NCBI GenBank assembly: GCA_003150315.1
Contig: QAML01000081.1
Coordinates: 11,420-52,748, forward strand
Reading direction: 5' to 3'
DNA: 41,329 bases
DNA from: Prevotellaceae bacterium
Lineage (GTDB): Bacteria > Bacteroidota > Bacteroidia > Bacteroidales > Bacteroidaceae
Under the pieces are notes generated by a model, which made no database searches, was not told the origin of the DNA, and saw only the letters and a list, made by a program, of their open reading frames with translations. This document shows, in pieces, positions 6,800-16,011 of the stretch (position 1 is its first letter; the number at the start of each line of letters is the position of its first letter). A program made the position numbers and the translations under genes.

Positions 6800-8814
6800 T
6801 AGTCTGCATAGCCGAAAAGCCGAGTGTGGCACGCGATATAGCACAGGTGTTGGGCGCAACCCAACGCCATGACGGATATATGGAGGGAAACGGGTATCAG
6901 GTTACTTGGACATTCGGTCATCTATGCGAACTGAAATATCCCGAGGACTATTACGAGCCGTGGCGCAGGTGGAGTCTTGCCGCTTTGCCCATGGTGCCGC
7001 CACGTTTCGGCATTCGTCTGAAAAAAGACAAGGGCGTGGAAAAACAGTTTGAGACAATAAAGCAACTGTTTTTGAAAGCCGACAAAATAATAAACTGTGG
7101 CGATGCCGGACAAGAGGGTGAACTGATACAAAGGTGGGTGCTGCAAATGTCTGGTGCCAAATGTGATGTGGAACGTCTTTGGATTTCTTCGCTTACAGAG
7201 GAAAGCATACGTGAAGGTCTCAATTCGCTGAAAGCATCTTCGGAATACAAGAATCTTTATGAGGCGGGACTTTGTCGCGCAATAGGCGATTGGCTTCTTG
7301 GAATGAATGCCACGCGGCTTTATACCCTTAAGTTCGGCTCGCAAGAGCGTGGCGCGCAACCGTTGTCGGTGGGTAGGGTACAGACTCCCACTTTGGCAAT
7401 GATTGTGAACCGCCAAAACGAAATAGACAACTTTGTGCCGCAGCCTTACTGGGTTCTGACCACCGATTATCGCGGTGCCGTGTTCACGGCTACGGGAGGA
7501 AATTTCAACGATGAGGAAAAAGCCCGCGAAGCTCTTGCGAAAATAAAAGACAGAGACTTTTCGGTAGACGACATAACGAGGAAAGAGGGCAAGGAAGCCC
7601 CGCCGCGTCTTTTCGATCTCACGTCGTTGCAGGTGGAATGTAACAAGAAATTCTCTTTCTCTGCCGAGAAAACTTTGCAGATAGCGCAAAGCCTGTACGA
7701 GAAACACGTTACGACATACCCGAGAGTTGACACAACATTTCTTTCAGACGATATATTCCCGAAATGCAAGGGCATTCTTGGTTCGCTAAGCCTTTACACC
7801 GATATTATACAGCCTCTGCGCGGAAAACCGTTGAAGAAAAGCAAGAAAGTGTTTGATTCGTCAAAGGTAACGGACCATCATGCCATAATACCGACGGGTG
7901 TGGCGGCAAATACGCTTGTTCCCGATGAGGCGAAAGTTTATGATCTCGTGGCGAGACACTTTATTGCGGCGTTCTATCCCGATTGTGTATTTGCCACAAC
8001 CACTGTGCTCGGTCATTGTAACGATGTAAAGTTCAAGGCAACGGGAAAGCAGATTCTCTCGCCGGGTTGGCGCACTGTTTTTCCCGCTCAAAAACGCGAA
8101 GACGATGAGGAGGAAAACAAGAAAGACGTTACCGAAGCGGTTCTTCCCGATTTTGTGAAAGGCGAGAACGGTTCTCACAAACCGTCTGTTACGAAAAAAA
8201 TGACGCAACCACCGAAGCCTTATACCGAGGCTACTTTGCTGAGAGCAATGGAGACAGCGGGAAAAAACGTTGAGGATGATTCTTTGCGCGATGCCTTAAA
8301 AGAAAACGGCATAGGACGACCTTCTACCCGTGCTGCCATAATAGAAACTCTTTTCCGCCGCAGATACATAGCCAAGCAACGCAAATCGATATTCCCGACA
8401 GCCACAGGGCGCGAATTGATAGCCACCATACACGACAACTTACTGAAAAGTGCCGAGCTGACAGGCAAATGGGAGAAAAAACTCCGTGAAATAGAGCGTG
8501 GCGAATACTCGGCAACGGAATTTATAAGTGAGTTGAAGCAGATGGTGAGTCATGTAGTGGCATCCGTAATTGCGGAACGAAATACCAGACGGGTAACATG
8601 GACTGCCGCACCGGCAAAAGGGAAATCTTCAAAGGCTTCGGCATCGGGAAAAACGCGGGAGAGGAAAGTGGCAAAGCCGAAAGCCGCCTCGGGAAAGGTA
8701 AAAGAGGGTGATGTTTGCCCGTTGTGTGGTAAAGGTACGGTGATTCGTGGAAAAACTTCACTGGGTTGCTCGCGCTGGAAAGAAGGTTGCGACTTCCGCG
8801 CTCCATTGAAATAG
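6796..8814 (+). CDS. topB: DNA topoisomerase III
   Basis: This 672-residue type IA topoisomerase relaxes and decatenates DNA through a 5'-phosphotyrosine intermediate. The Toprim domain opens the protein (IVCIAEKPSVARDI) and continues with NCGDAGQEGELIQRW, which carries the acidic metal-binding residues. The catalytic tyrosine lies in TTYPRVDT (Tyr about 308). A C-terminal four-cysteine zinc motif (CPLC...GC...GC near 640-668) follows a Lys/Ser-rich linker. Length and layout fit the Bacteroidetes topB family. The gene overlaps the ABC ATPase by 4 nt and ends in TAG, which shows that TAG is used as a stop in this genome. Confidence 0.96.
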   Translation: MIVCIAEKPSVARDIAQVLGATQRHDGYMEGNGYQVTWTFGHLCELKYPEDYYEPWRRWSLAALPMVPPRFGIRLKKDKGVEKQFETIKQLFLKADKIINCGDAGQEGELIQRWVLQMSGAKCDVERLWISSLTEESIREGLNSLKASSEYKNLYEAGLCRAIGDWLLGMNATRLYTLKFGSQERGAQPLSVGRVQTPTLAMIVNRQNEIDNFVPQPYWVLTTDYRGAVFTATGGNFNDEEKAREALAKIKDRDFSVDDITRKEGKEAPPRLFDLTSLQVECNKKFSFSAEKTLQIAQSLYEKHVTTYPRVDTTFLSDDIFPKCKGILGSLSLYTDIIQPLRGKPLKKSKKVFDSSKVTDHHAIIPTGVAANTLVPDEAKVYDLVARHFIAAFYPDCVFATTTVLGHCNDVKFKATGKQILSPGWRTVFPAQKREDDEEENKKDVTEAVLPDFVKGENGSHKPSVTKKMTQPPKPYTEATLLRAMETAGKNVEDDSLRDALKENGIGRPSTRAAIIETLFRRRYIAKQRKSIFPTATGRELIATIHDNLLKSAELTGKWEKKLREIERGEYSATEFISELKQMVSHVVASVIAERNTRRVTWTAAPAKGKSSKASASGKTRERKVAKPKAASGKVKEGDVCPLCGKGTVIRGKTSLGCSRWKEGCDFRAPLK

Positions 8815-8882
8815 AAAAGCAAAAGGAAAACGGTGGCACACGAATGCTTCGGCATATTGTGGAAAACGAAACCGTAAAAATT

Positions 8883-8920
8883 AAAAAGGATGGCTTTTGA
8901 AAGCCATCCTTTTTTTGTCT
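8883..8920. terminator. Bidirectional terminator between topB and the GH2 gene
   Basis: A near-perfect stem (AAAAAGGATGGCTTT with its complement, 2-nt loop) is flanked by A on the left and T on the right. It serves both convergent genes. Confidence 0.9.
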
Positions 8921-8943
8921 TGAAAAACAGTGAGTGAGCAATG

Positions 8944-10791
8944 TTATTTTGCCTTCCAGTCGCTGAGATCCTGGGGATTCTCAATATATGAAGGTATCTT
9001 TTCGAAAATACTCTTTATGCGTGCAATGTCAAACTTGGGAGTGCGGTCGTAGTAGTATATTCCGTTTTTCTCCTGTTCCACGTCTGTGAGCTGCGTGTAG
9101 CATATTCCTACTACGTGCTTGCATGCTTTGAATGCATCAATCTGAGCTTCGAGAATTTTATAAAAGTCTTCGATTTTGTCAATGTTGGCTCCGTAGCCCC
9201 ATGAAGAGGAACGTTCCGATTCTTTAATCCAAGGAAGACCGCCCATTTCGTCAACCATATAAGGCTGTCCGTTATATTTTGCGAGGAAAGCTTTCTTGGG
9301 TTCGTTGCGATAGGGTTCCACTCCCGGTTTAATGGTATGGTTTGCCACAAGTTTGTCATATTCGCGAGTATAATCGTGTACTGCCCAAATATCCGTCTTA
9401 ATGTGTCCGTCTCCACTGGCATCGTTTACGGGACGTGTGGGATCGATAGCTTTTGTAAGGTCATAAATATCGTTCATGAGGCGAACGTAAACTCCGTCGC
9501 GGCTTCCCCATGTTTCGTTAAACGGTGTCCATGTAACGATGGCGGGATGATTTAAGTCTCTTTCCACAACTTCTGCCCATTCTGTAAGACAATTGCGTAC
9601 AGCCAATTCATCATTTATGTCCGGTCCCCAACTTGGAAATTCGCCCCATGTGAGATAGCCGAGTTTATCAGCCCAATAGTGATAACGCTCTTCGAAAACT
9701 TTCTGGTGAAGACGCGCTCCGTTAAAACCAACAGCCTTGCTCATTTCTATATCGTGCTTCAAAGCCTCATCGGAAGGAGCTGTCCAAACGCCGTCAGGGT
9801 AAAAGCCCTGATCAAGAACCAGACGCTGGAAATAAGGTTTGTTGTTGAGATAGAAATATCCGTTTGCAGTGTGAACTTTACGCATGCCGGCGTAAGATTT
9901 TACCTCGTCAATCGTCTTTCCATTCTTGTCTTTTACAGTATATACGAGATCGTAGAGAAAAGGTGATTCGGGGCTCCAAAGTTTCACGTTCTTAACTGGC
10001 AAAACAACGATGTTCTGATTGCAGGCATTCACTGTTTTTTGTGCCACAACCTTTTTGCCGTCAAACATCTTTACTGTCAGAGTATTTTCCATTGACTCGT
10101 TATAAAACTGCGGGCGAATAACGAGTTGTTTTTGGTCTATGTCGGGAGTTGCAATAACTTTCTTCAATGCTCCGGGAGCAACAGGCTCCATCCAAACAGT
10201 TTGCCAAATACCCGTGGTGCGTGTATAGTCGCAACCGCGAGAGAAAAAGTCTTTGCACTGCTTGCCACCCGGTTGTTTTCCGCTGCGTAAGTCGTCTTTT
10301 ACTTCTACAACAAGATTAACTGTCTGTCCCGGCTTGGCAAATTTTGTAATGTCGGCTGCAAACGAAGAACTGCTGCCATAATGTCTCATAACAAAGTTCC
10401 CGTCAATATATATAGCGGCTTCGTAATCCACGGCTCCGAAATGCAAAAGAATATTCTTACCTTGCCAATCGGCGGGTACCTGAAGTTTGCGTTGATACCA
10501 CATTCCGTTGATAAAGTCTTTGTGTTCCACGCCGCTCAATTTGCTTTCGGGGCAAAAGGGAACTGTTATTTTTCCGTCAAAGCCTTGTGATTTTTGAAAG
10601 CCGCGCTCTCCGCCGGTAAGTCCAAAGTCGAATGTGTAGGTCCACGTGCCGTTTAGGTTTTGCCATGTGGAACGTTCGAACTGTGGGCGCGGATATTCCG
10701 GGCGCGGTGTCTGTGCTGCGGCATTGTAAGTGTTGAGTGCGAACAATGCGCATGCGGTAGCGATAATTTTTGTTATCGAAAACTTTTTCAT
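8944..10791 (-). CDS. Exported glycoside hydrolase family 2 protein
   Basis: From ATG 10791 the product has 615 residues and a signal peptide (about 1-26, MKKFSITKIIATACALFALN, ending AAAQ). Three GH2 parts follow: a sugar-binding jelly roll (about 30-200), an Ig-like domain (about 205-310) and a TIM barrel (about 315-615). The catalytic pair is visible as WTPFNETW (acid/base Glu about 426) and YMVDEMGG (nucleophile Glu about 515). The family covers beta-galactosidase, beta-glucuronidase and beta-mannosidase; the sequence alone does not choose among them. A 67-codon upstream extension of the frame has no matching features and overlaps the divergent gene, so I reject it. No susC/susD genes adjoin, so it is not in a polysaccharide utilisation locus here. 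Confidence 0.92.
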   Translation of the reverse strand: MKKFSITKIIATACALFALNTYNAAAQTPRPEYPRPQFERSTWQNLNGTWTYTFDFGLTGGERGFQKSQGFDGKITVPFCPESKLSGVEHKDFINGMWYQRKLQVPADWQGKNILLHFGAVDYEAAIYIDGNFVMRHYGSSSSFAADITKFAKPGQTVNLVVEVKDDLRSGKQPGGKQCKDFFSRGCDYTRTTGIWQTVWMEPVAPGALKKVIATPDIDQKQLVIRPQFYNESMENTLTVKMFDGKKVVAQKTVNACNQNIVVLPVKNVKLWSPESPFLYDLVYTVKDKNGKTIDEVKSYAGMRKVHTANGYFYLNNKPYFQRLVLDQGFYPDGVWTAPSDEALKHDIEMSKAVGFNGARLHQKVFEERYHYWADKLGYLTWGEFPSWGPDINDELAVRNCLTEWAEVVERDLNHPAIVTWTPFNETWGSRDGVYVRLMNDIYDLTKAIDPTRPVNDASGDGHIKTDIWAVHDYTREYDKLVANHTIKPGVEPYRNEPKKAFLAKYNGQPYMVDEMGGLPWIKESERSSSWGYGANIDKIEDFYKILEAQIDAFKACKHVVGICYTQLTDVEQEKNGIYYYDRTPKFDIARIKSIFEKIPSYIENPQDLSDWKAK

Positions 10792-10824
10792 TATATATAT
10801 TTTTAGATTAGAAATATGAGTTGG

Positions 10825-10832
10825 TAAAGTTA
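10825..10832 (-). promoter_or_regulatory. Possible -7 element of the GH2 gene
   Basis: On the minus strand TAACTTTA resembles TAnnTTTG about 34 nt before the start codon. No convincing -33 element is seen. Confidence 0.4.
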
Positions 10833-11002
10833 CGAGATTTTTGCGATTTTGTGTGCTTTGCCGTGTGAAAACTTCGTGATGGGCGTAAAAAATAATTCTT
10901 TTGCTCGCAAAAAGACTAAAACGGGAGAAAAGAAACAATAAAACAAATGCCTTGAAGTTATAATATATAATGTGTCGTGCAATTTGCGACATTTTTCAAA
11001 GT

Positions 11003-14000
11003 ATGAGCGTAAAGTTGCGTATAATATATATTGTGTTTGCGGTGATGTGCCTTGCCGTTTCGTGCAGCACGCCCGAAAAACATCAGAAGAAAGGCGATAT
11101 GTTTTTTGCACACGGTGAGTATTTCGATGCCGCCGCAGAATATAAAACCGCTTATTCCACTACTCCGCGCAGCGATAAAGAAGCTCGCGGCATGAGAGCA
11201 TTTCTTATGGGCGAATGCTACCGTCGAATAAATTCCACTTCAAAAGCGGAGGGAGCTTATAGGAATGCCGTGAGATATAACTATGTTGATACAACCACTT
11301 ACTTTTGGCTTGCGGAAATGCAGAGGATGCAGGGAAACTATAAGGCGGCTCAAAAGAACTATGAGCTGTATCTTAATTTGCAACCCAATGATTTGCGCAC
11401 CCGAAACGGCATTGAATCTTGTTTCCTTGCCCCGGAGATGAAAGAAAAAGGCTCCACTTATTCCGTTCATCCAGTACCTTTCCTTGCTTCAAGGCGTGCC
11501 GATTATTGCCCTGTGCTTTTTGGCGAGAAGTTCGACCAACTTATTTTTACTTCCACCCGCCCGCAAGCCACGGGAGATGAGGAAAGCGGAATAACAGGTA
11601 TGAAAAACGGCGACTTTTTTTATACTTCCAAAGACGAGAAAGGCAAATGGAAACCGGTGGAGTCCTTACAAGGCAGCGTAAACAGTGCTTTTGACGAAGG
11701 AGCTGCGGCAATAACTCCCGACGGTCAGACCATGTATTTCACATATTGCAGTGTCGATCCCGAATATCCGCGTTATGCCGAAATATATTCCTCGTCGCGT
11801 TCCGATGCAACCTGGAGTAAGCCGCAAAAAGTGGAAATTTCTTCCGACACACTCTCTTCTTATGCTCATCCAGCCGTTTCGCCCGATGGCAAATGGTTGT
11901 ATTTCGTTTCTGATATGCCGGGCGGCGTGGGCGGACTAGATATTTGGAGGGCGCAACTCGACTCACACGGAATAGGATTGATTGAAAATCTCGGCGAACC
12001 TATAAATACTCCCGGCGATGAGACGTTTCCCACTTTCAGATTCAATGGCGATTTGTATTTTTCCTCAAACGGTCATCCCGGCATGGGAGGACTTGACATT
12101 TATTGCGCCCATCCCGACACGGTGAACAATACTTGGAAGGTGGAAATACTTCCTTCGCCGGTCAATTCCTCCGGTGATGATTTCGGAATGACTTTCGAGG
12201 GTGTGCACAACCGTGGCTTTTTCAGCAGCAATCGTAAGAACGGGCGCGGTTGGGATCATATTTATTCTTTTGAGCGTCCCGAAGTGGTGCATACCGTTAC
12301 CGGTTGGGTTTATGAGCAGGATGGCTACGAACTTCCCCAGTCCACGGTTTACATGATAGGAAATGACGGAACAAACATGAAGTTCGGGCTGAAAGGCGAC
12401 GGCAGTTTCGAGCAGATTGTCAAACCCGGTGTGAAATATGTGTTCCTTGCCACATGCGACGGCTTTTTGAATTACAAGCAGGAGCTGACTATCGATTCCG
12501 TTGAGCATTCCACGTGCGACACGGTCTATTTCCCTCTGCCTTCGGTCAATTCTCCCGTGCTCGTAAGGAATGTTTTTTATGAATTCAACAGTGCAAAACT
12601 CACTGATGATTCGCGTTCGGCACTCGACAAGCTTGTTCAGCTTCTCAAGGACAATGCTAATATAACCATAGAGCTTAGTTCGCATTGCGATTATCGAGGA
12701 AACGAATTGTATAACAGGAAACTTTCGCAGCATCGTGCCGAATCGGTGGTTGACTATCTGATAGAGCACGGAATAAGTCCCAACCGGCTCACGGCTGTTG
12801 GCTATGGAAAGTTGCGACCCAAGGTTGTTTCCAAACGGCTTGCGGCTTCTTACAAATTCCTTCAAGAGGGTGACACGCTCACAGAGCAATATATCAAGAA
12901 ACTTAAGGAAAACCAGCAGGATACATGCAATGCCCTTAACCGCAGAACTGAATTCCGCGTTCTGAAAACCACATACGGACTGTTTGACGACAGCGGAAAA
13001 ATAGACGCAAAGGCTTTGCTTGACAACAAGGCTCCGAAAAAGACGGGAAAGACCGAACCTGTGGTGAAAGTTTACATTCCAACTCCCGCCGAGGCTGCGG
13101 CTGCCGACGGCAAGAAACTGCCGGAGAAAAAGACAGAGTCTAAGGCGGTTGGAAAGAGTGCGGCAAATACCAGGAAAAATGCTCCTGCCGCAGAACAGAA
13201 ATCCGACACGAAAACTCCCAACCGCGTTGTTCCAGCAAAGAAAGATACCGTAAAAGCCGCCAAGTCTGACGCTGCCACCGGGCAAACGAAAGCTGCGGCA
13301 ACGAAGAAGGATAGCACGACGGTCAAGCTTCAAAACGGAGCTGCCAAGCCTCAAACCAAGGAAACAAAGTCTGCTGCAAAGATGAACGAGGATTCTTTGA
13401 AAGCCGGCAAGGCTAAGGAAGATTCGGCTAAAGCCGCGAAACAGAAAGCAGATTCTTTGAAAACTGCGAAAGTCAAGGCTGACTCCGCTAAGGCTGCCAA
13501 ACAAAAAGCGGATTCCGTTAAGGCTGTGAAGGCAAAAGCCGATTCCATAAAAGCCGCTGCCGTGAAAGAATCTGCAGCAAAAGCTGCGCAGCCCACGGCT
13601 GAAGATAAAAATTCCAAGGCTAAAGCTGAAAAAACAAACGCAAAACAGCAAAAGGCTGTGCAGACAAAGGAGAATGCGCCGACGGCATCGGATAAAACCG
13701 CACCAAAGCTGACAAAAGCTCAGAAAGACTCGGCTAAAGCGGTTGAAAAGGCTGCAAAAGCGAAACTGAAAGCGGAGAAAAAAGCCAAGTCCGACTCTTT
13801 GAAACTTGCAAAGAAGAAAGCAAAGGAAGCTGCCAAAGCAAAGGCTGCGGCTGCAAAGAAAAGAGAGCAGATACAAAAGGCGAGAGTCAAACTCGCTGCG
13901 GCAAAAGCCAAAGATGAAGCCAGGAAAGCGGCGGATGCTAAGGCTAAGAACGTGAAAACCACGGTTAGAAAAAATGCGAACACGGCAAAGTCTGAAACTG

Positions 14001-14170
14001 CCAAGACACCTGCAACGACTAAAAACACTCCCGCCAAGAAAAGTGCCGAAACAAATACCAGGCCTGCGGAAAAGAAAATGACCCTCAAAGAACGCGAGGC
14101 GTTGAAGGATTCGATTATCGCAAAGGCAAAACGTGATGCCGAGGCTGCCAAGGCAAAGGAAAAGAAATGA
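11003..14170 (+). CDS. PorE-like lipoprotein: TPR, beta-propeller, regulatory and OmpA domains, long Lys/Ala tail
   Basis: Starting at ATG 11003, the 1055-residue product begins with a lipoprotein signal ending in VSC (Cys about 21). TPR-like helices follow (about 30-140). A PD40/WD40 beta-propeller (about 150-425) has repeats such as DGKWLYFVSD and GGLDIW. A carboxypeptidase-regulatory-like beta domain (about 428-505) comes next, then an OmpA C-terminal domain (about 520-620) with the Asp and Arg of the peptidoglycan-binding loop (HCDYRG...LSQHRA). This order matches PorE of the type IX secretion system, which ties the machinery to peptidoglycan. The Lys/Ala/Ser/Asp tail (about 680-1055) is not part of PorE as I know it and includes six 10-residue repeats. 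No other secretion genes are nearby, so the assignment is by architecture only. Confidence 0.85.
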   Translation: MSVKLRIIYIVFAVMCLAVSCSTPEKHQKKGDMFFAHGEYFDAAAEYKTAYSTTPRSDKEARGMRAFLMGECYRRINSTSKAEGAYRNAVRYNYVDTTTYFWLAEMQRMQGNYKAAQKNYELYLNLQPNDLRTRNGIESCFLAPEMKEKGSTYSVHPVPFLASRRADYCPVLFGEKFDQLIFTSTRPQATGDEESGITGMKNGDFFYTSKDEKGKWKPVESLQGSVNSAFDEGAAAITPDGQTMYFTYCSVDPEYPRYAEIYSSSRSDATWSKPQKVEISSDTLSSYAHPAVSPDGKWLYFVSDMPGGVGGLDIWRAQLDSHGIGLIENLGEPINTPGDETFPTFRFNGDLYFSSNGHPGMGGLDIYCAHPDTVNNTWKVEILPSPVNSSGDDFGMTFEGVHNRGFFSSNRKNGRGWDHIYSFERPEVVHTVTGWVYEQDGYELPQSTVYMIGNDGTNMKFGLKGDGSFEQIVKPGVKYVFLATCDGFLNYKQELTIDSVEHSTCDTVYFPLPSVNSPVLVRNVFYEFNSAKLTDDSRSALDKLVQLLKDNANITIELSSHCDYRGNELYNRKLSQHRAESVVDYLIEHGISPNRLTAVGYGKLRPKVVSKRLAASYKFLQEGDTLTEQYIKKLKENQQDTCNALNRRTEFRVLKTTYGLFDDSGKIDAKALLDNKAPKKTGKTEPVVKVYIPTPAEAAAADGKKLPEKKTESKAVGKSAANTRKNAPAAEQKSDTKTPNRVVPAKKDTVKAAKSDAATGQTKAAATKKDSTTVKLQNGAAKPQTKETKSAAKMNEDSLKAGKAKEDSAKAAKQKADSLKTAKVKADSAKAAKQKADSVKAVKAKADSIKAAAVKESAAKAAQPTAEDKNSKAKAEKTNAKQQKAVQTKENAPTASDKTAPKLTKAQKDSAKAVEKAAKAKLKAEKKAKSDSLKLAKKKAKEAAKAKAAAAKKREQIQKARVKLAAAKAKDEARKAADAKAKNVKTTVRKNANTAKSETAKTPATTKNTPAKKSAETNTRPAEKKMTLKEREALKDSIIAKAKRDAEAAKAKEKK
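13385..13564 (+). repeat. Six 30-bp coding repeats in the lipoprotein tail
   Basis: Six successive decapeptides share the pattern K-A/E-D-S-x-K-x-x-K-x, for example KEDSAKAAKQ, KADSLKTAKV, KADSAKAAKQ and KADSVKAVKA. Codon use varies between units, so the protein pattern is held more strictly than the DNA. Confidence 0.9.
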
Positions 14171-14236
14171 CCGCCCGGCTTAGGGGAACACATTCGGGAA
14201 AAATAGAATTACATTAAGAAACATCTGCAAGAATAT

Positions 14237-14263
14237 GGGGCGCATGAAATGCGCCCCTTTTTT
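14237..14263 (+). terminator. Terminator after the PorE-like gene
   Basis: GGGGCGCAT with its complement ATGCGCCCC, a very short loop and a run of six T lie about 67 nt after the stop. Confidence 0.92.
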
Positions 14264-14351
14264 GTTTTGCGGGCGAGTGGTTCGGAGGTTGTATCGAAAG
14301 GGAAAAACATATAATTTGCAGGGTATTTTTCACTTCGTTTCGGTATGTGCG
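14264..14351. other. Intergenic stretch before element E3
   Basis: The 549-nt gap between the PorE-like gene and queA holds a terminator, this unassigned spacer, copy E3 and a second unassigned spacer (14472-14690) before the queA promoter. I see no gene in either spacer. Confidence 0.5.
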
Positions 14352-14471
14352 AAAAAACACATGGCTTGTCGTGAAAAATACAAGCCATATATTTTAAAAT
14401 ACAAGGCACTTATTTCAAAATATGTGCCTTATATTTTTTGCCATAATAAGCCTTTGAAAAACAATAACTTA
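14352..14471 (-). repeat. Intergenic 21-bp-period element, copy E3 (complete, 120 bp)
   Basis: On the minus strand TAAGTTATTG (14471-14462) is followed after 33 nt by AAAAATA and the sites TAAGGCACA, AGTGCCTTG, TATGGCTTG and CAAGCCATG, separated by TATTTTGAAATA, TATTTTAAAATA and TATTTTTCACGA. It ends TGTTTTTT. Sites 1/2 and 3/4 form two adjacent inverted pairs. Conservation with E4 continues beyond the TAAGTT end for about 20 nt. Confidence 0.93.
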
Positions 14472-14691
14472 TGAAAGTTGTTAAAATTGAGATAAATATT
14501 TGTTGTTCAGCCACTTGTAAAAAGTCGCATTTCTTCTTGAAACAAATGTAAAATACGGGAGCCGACCGCCTGCAAACATGCGGTTGGAAATGCGGATAGA
14601 GGTGGCAGTTGCGAGGACTTCGGGAGCTGAAATAAAACACTTTGTGCGTGATTATAAGTACCGCGCTGCGTTCCACTCCGAAAACAATCGC

Positions 14692-14699
14692 TAATTTTG
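14692..14699 (+). promoter_or_regulatory. -7 element of queA
   Basis: TAATTTTG lies 20 nt before the ATG at 14720. The -33 element is weak (GTTCC around 14670). Confidence 0.6.
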
Positions 14700-14719
14700 C
14701 ACCCGAAATAGAAAAAACA

Positions 14720-15943
14720 ATGACAGATCCGCGAAACATTAAGATTGAGGATTACAACTATCCGCTGCCCGACGAGCGCATAGCCAAATATCCTGTAAAG
14801 GAAAGAGATACGTCAAAACTTCTTGTATATCGCCACGGCGAAATAATAGATGACCGTTTTTACGATTTGCCGCATTATCTCGACAAAGGCGAATTGCTCG
14901 TTTTCAACAATACGAAAGTCATCCGCGCCCGCCTGCATTTTCACAAGGAAACGGGAGCACTGATTGAAGTGTTCTGTTTGGAACCTCACGCTCCGCGCGA
15001 TTACGAACAAATGTTTCAGGCAGTGGGCAGATGCGAATGGGTGTGCCTCATAGGCAACCGCAAAAAGTGGAAAGAAGGCAGCCTTTGCCGCACACTGAAA
15101 GTGAAAGGCGGGGACGTGGAACTGAAAGCCACCTTAAAAGATGCCGCTCACGACATCGTGGAATTCTCGTGGGGCGGAGAAGGACTGTCGTTTGCCGAAA
15201 TACTCGACGCTGCGGGCGAATTGCCAATACCCCCGTATTTGAACCGTGAGACCGAGCAAAGCGATTTGCAGACTTATCAGACGGTATATTCCAAAATAAA
15301 AGGTTCGGTAGCCGCTCCCACTGCGGGACTTCACTTTACGCCCCGCGTGCTCGAGACTCTCGACAAAAAAGGAGTGGAGCGCAACGAAATAACACTTCAT
15401 GTGGGCGCGGGAACATTCAAGCCCGTAAAGACCGAAACAATGGCGGGACACGTAATGCACCACGAATTCATAAGCGTGAAACGCAGCAGTATAGAAAGAC
15501 TCATTGCCCACGGCGGCAAATGCGTGGCGGTGGGAACTACATCGGTACGCACTCTTGAAAGTCTCTATTATATAGGTGTGTTAATCTCGCGCAATCCCGA
15601 TGCCGACGAAAAAGATTTGGCAGTGAACCAGTGGTTTCCGTATGAATACGCGGAAAGCGGCGAAAAACCACTTACCACTCTTGAAGCTCTCGGAAAAATA
15701 GTGGAATATCTCGATCGCAACAATCTGCACACGCTTACTGCCAACACGCAAATCATAATTGCGCCGGGCTATGACTATCATATAGTAAAAGCAATCATTA
15801 CCAATTTCCACCAGCCTAAGAGCACGCTGCTTTTGCTCGTATCTGCGCTTGTGGGAGAGAATTGGCACAAGATTTATCGCCATGCCCTGGACAACGATTT
15901 CCGTTTTCTGAGTTATGGCGACAGCTCCCTGCTCATTCCGTAA
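14720..15943 (+). CDS. queA: S-adenosylmethionine:tRNA ribosyltransferase-isomerase
   Basis: This 407-residue enzyme transfers and isomerises the ribosyl part of SAM onto preQ1 at the wobble position of tRNA to give epoxyqueuosine. The N-terminus (YPLPDERIAKYPVKERDTSKLL), the segment LVFNNTKVIRARL, the motif SVAAPTAGLHFT and the C-terminal ITNFHQPKSTLLLLVSA are diagnostic for QueA. The length is somewhat above the common 340-360 because of an insertion around 295-325, which I believe is frequent in Bacteroidetes. ATG 14720 is chosen because it follows the -7 element. It is probably a single gene or co-transcribed with the Nudix gene only by readthrough of the terminator after it. Confidence 0.96.
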   Translation: MTDPRNIKIEDYNYPLPDERIAKYPVKERDTSKLLVYRHGEIIDDRFYDLPHYLDKGELLVFNNTKVIRARLHFHKETGALIEVFCLEPHAPRDYEQMFQAVGRCEWVCLIGNRKKWKEGSLCRTLKVKGGDVELKATLKDAAHDIVEFSWGGEGLSFAEILDAAGELPIPPYLNRETEQSDLQTYQTVYSKIKGSVAAPTAGLHFTPRVLETLDKKGVERNEITLHVGAGTFKPVKTETMAGHVMHHEFISVKRSSIERLIAHGGKCVAVGTTSVRTLESLYYIGVLISRNPDADEKDLAVNQWFPYEYAESGEKPLTTLEALGKIVEYLDRNNLHTLTANTQIIIAPGYDYHIVKAIITNFHQPKSTLLLLVSALVGENWHKIYRHALDNDFRFLSYGDSSLLIP

Positions 15944-15953
15944 CAGTAAAAAC

Positions 15954-15988
15954 AATCCCGCCGACCTGTGTGTCATGCGGGATTTTTT
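15954..15988 (+). terminator. Terminator after queA
   Basis: AATCCCGC (15954-15961) and GCGGGATT (15977-15984) enclose a 15-nt loop and are followed by T6. Confidence 0.85.
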
Positions 15989-16011
15989 GTGGAAAATAAA
16001 AACAAACATAA

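Noticed and set aside
10958..11000. Hairpin TGTCG/CGACA with following T run before the PorE-like gene as a terminator
   Set aside because: The stem is only five bp and lies in a divergent promoter region, so a terminator role has little support.
12065..13876. 603-codon open frame antisense to the PorE-like gene
   Set aside because: It is the complement of the Lys/Ala-rich tail and propeller, giving Phe/Leu/Cys/Ser-rich low-complexity protein with no promoter. The plus-strand gene has clear domains.
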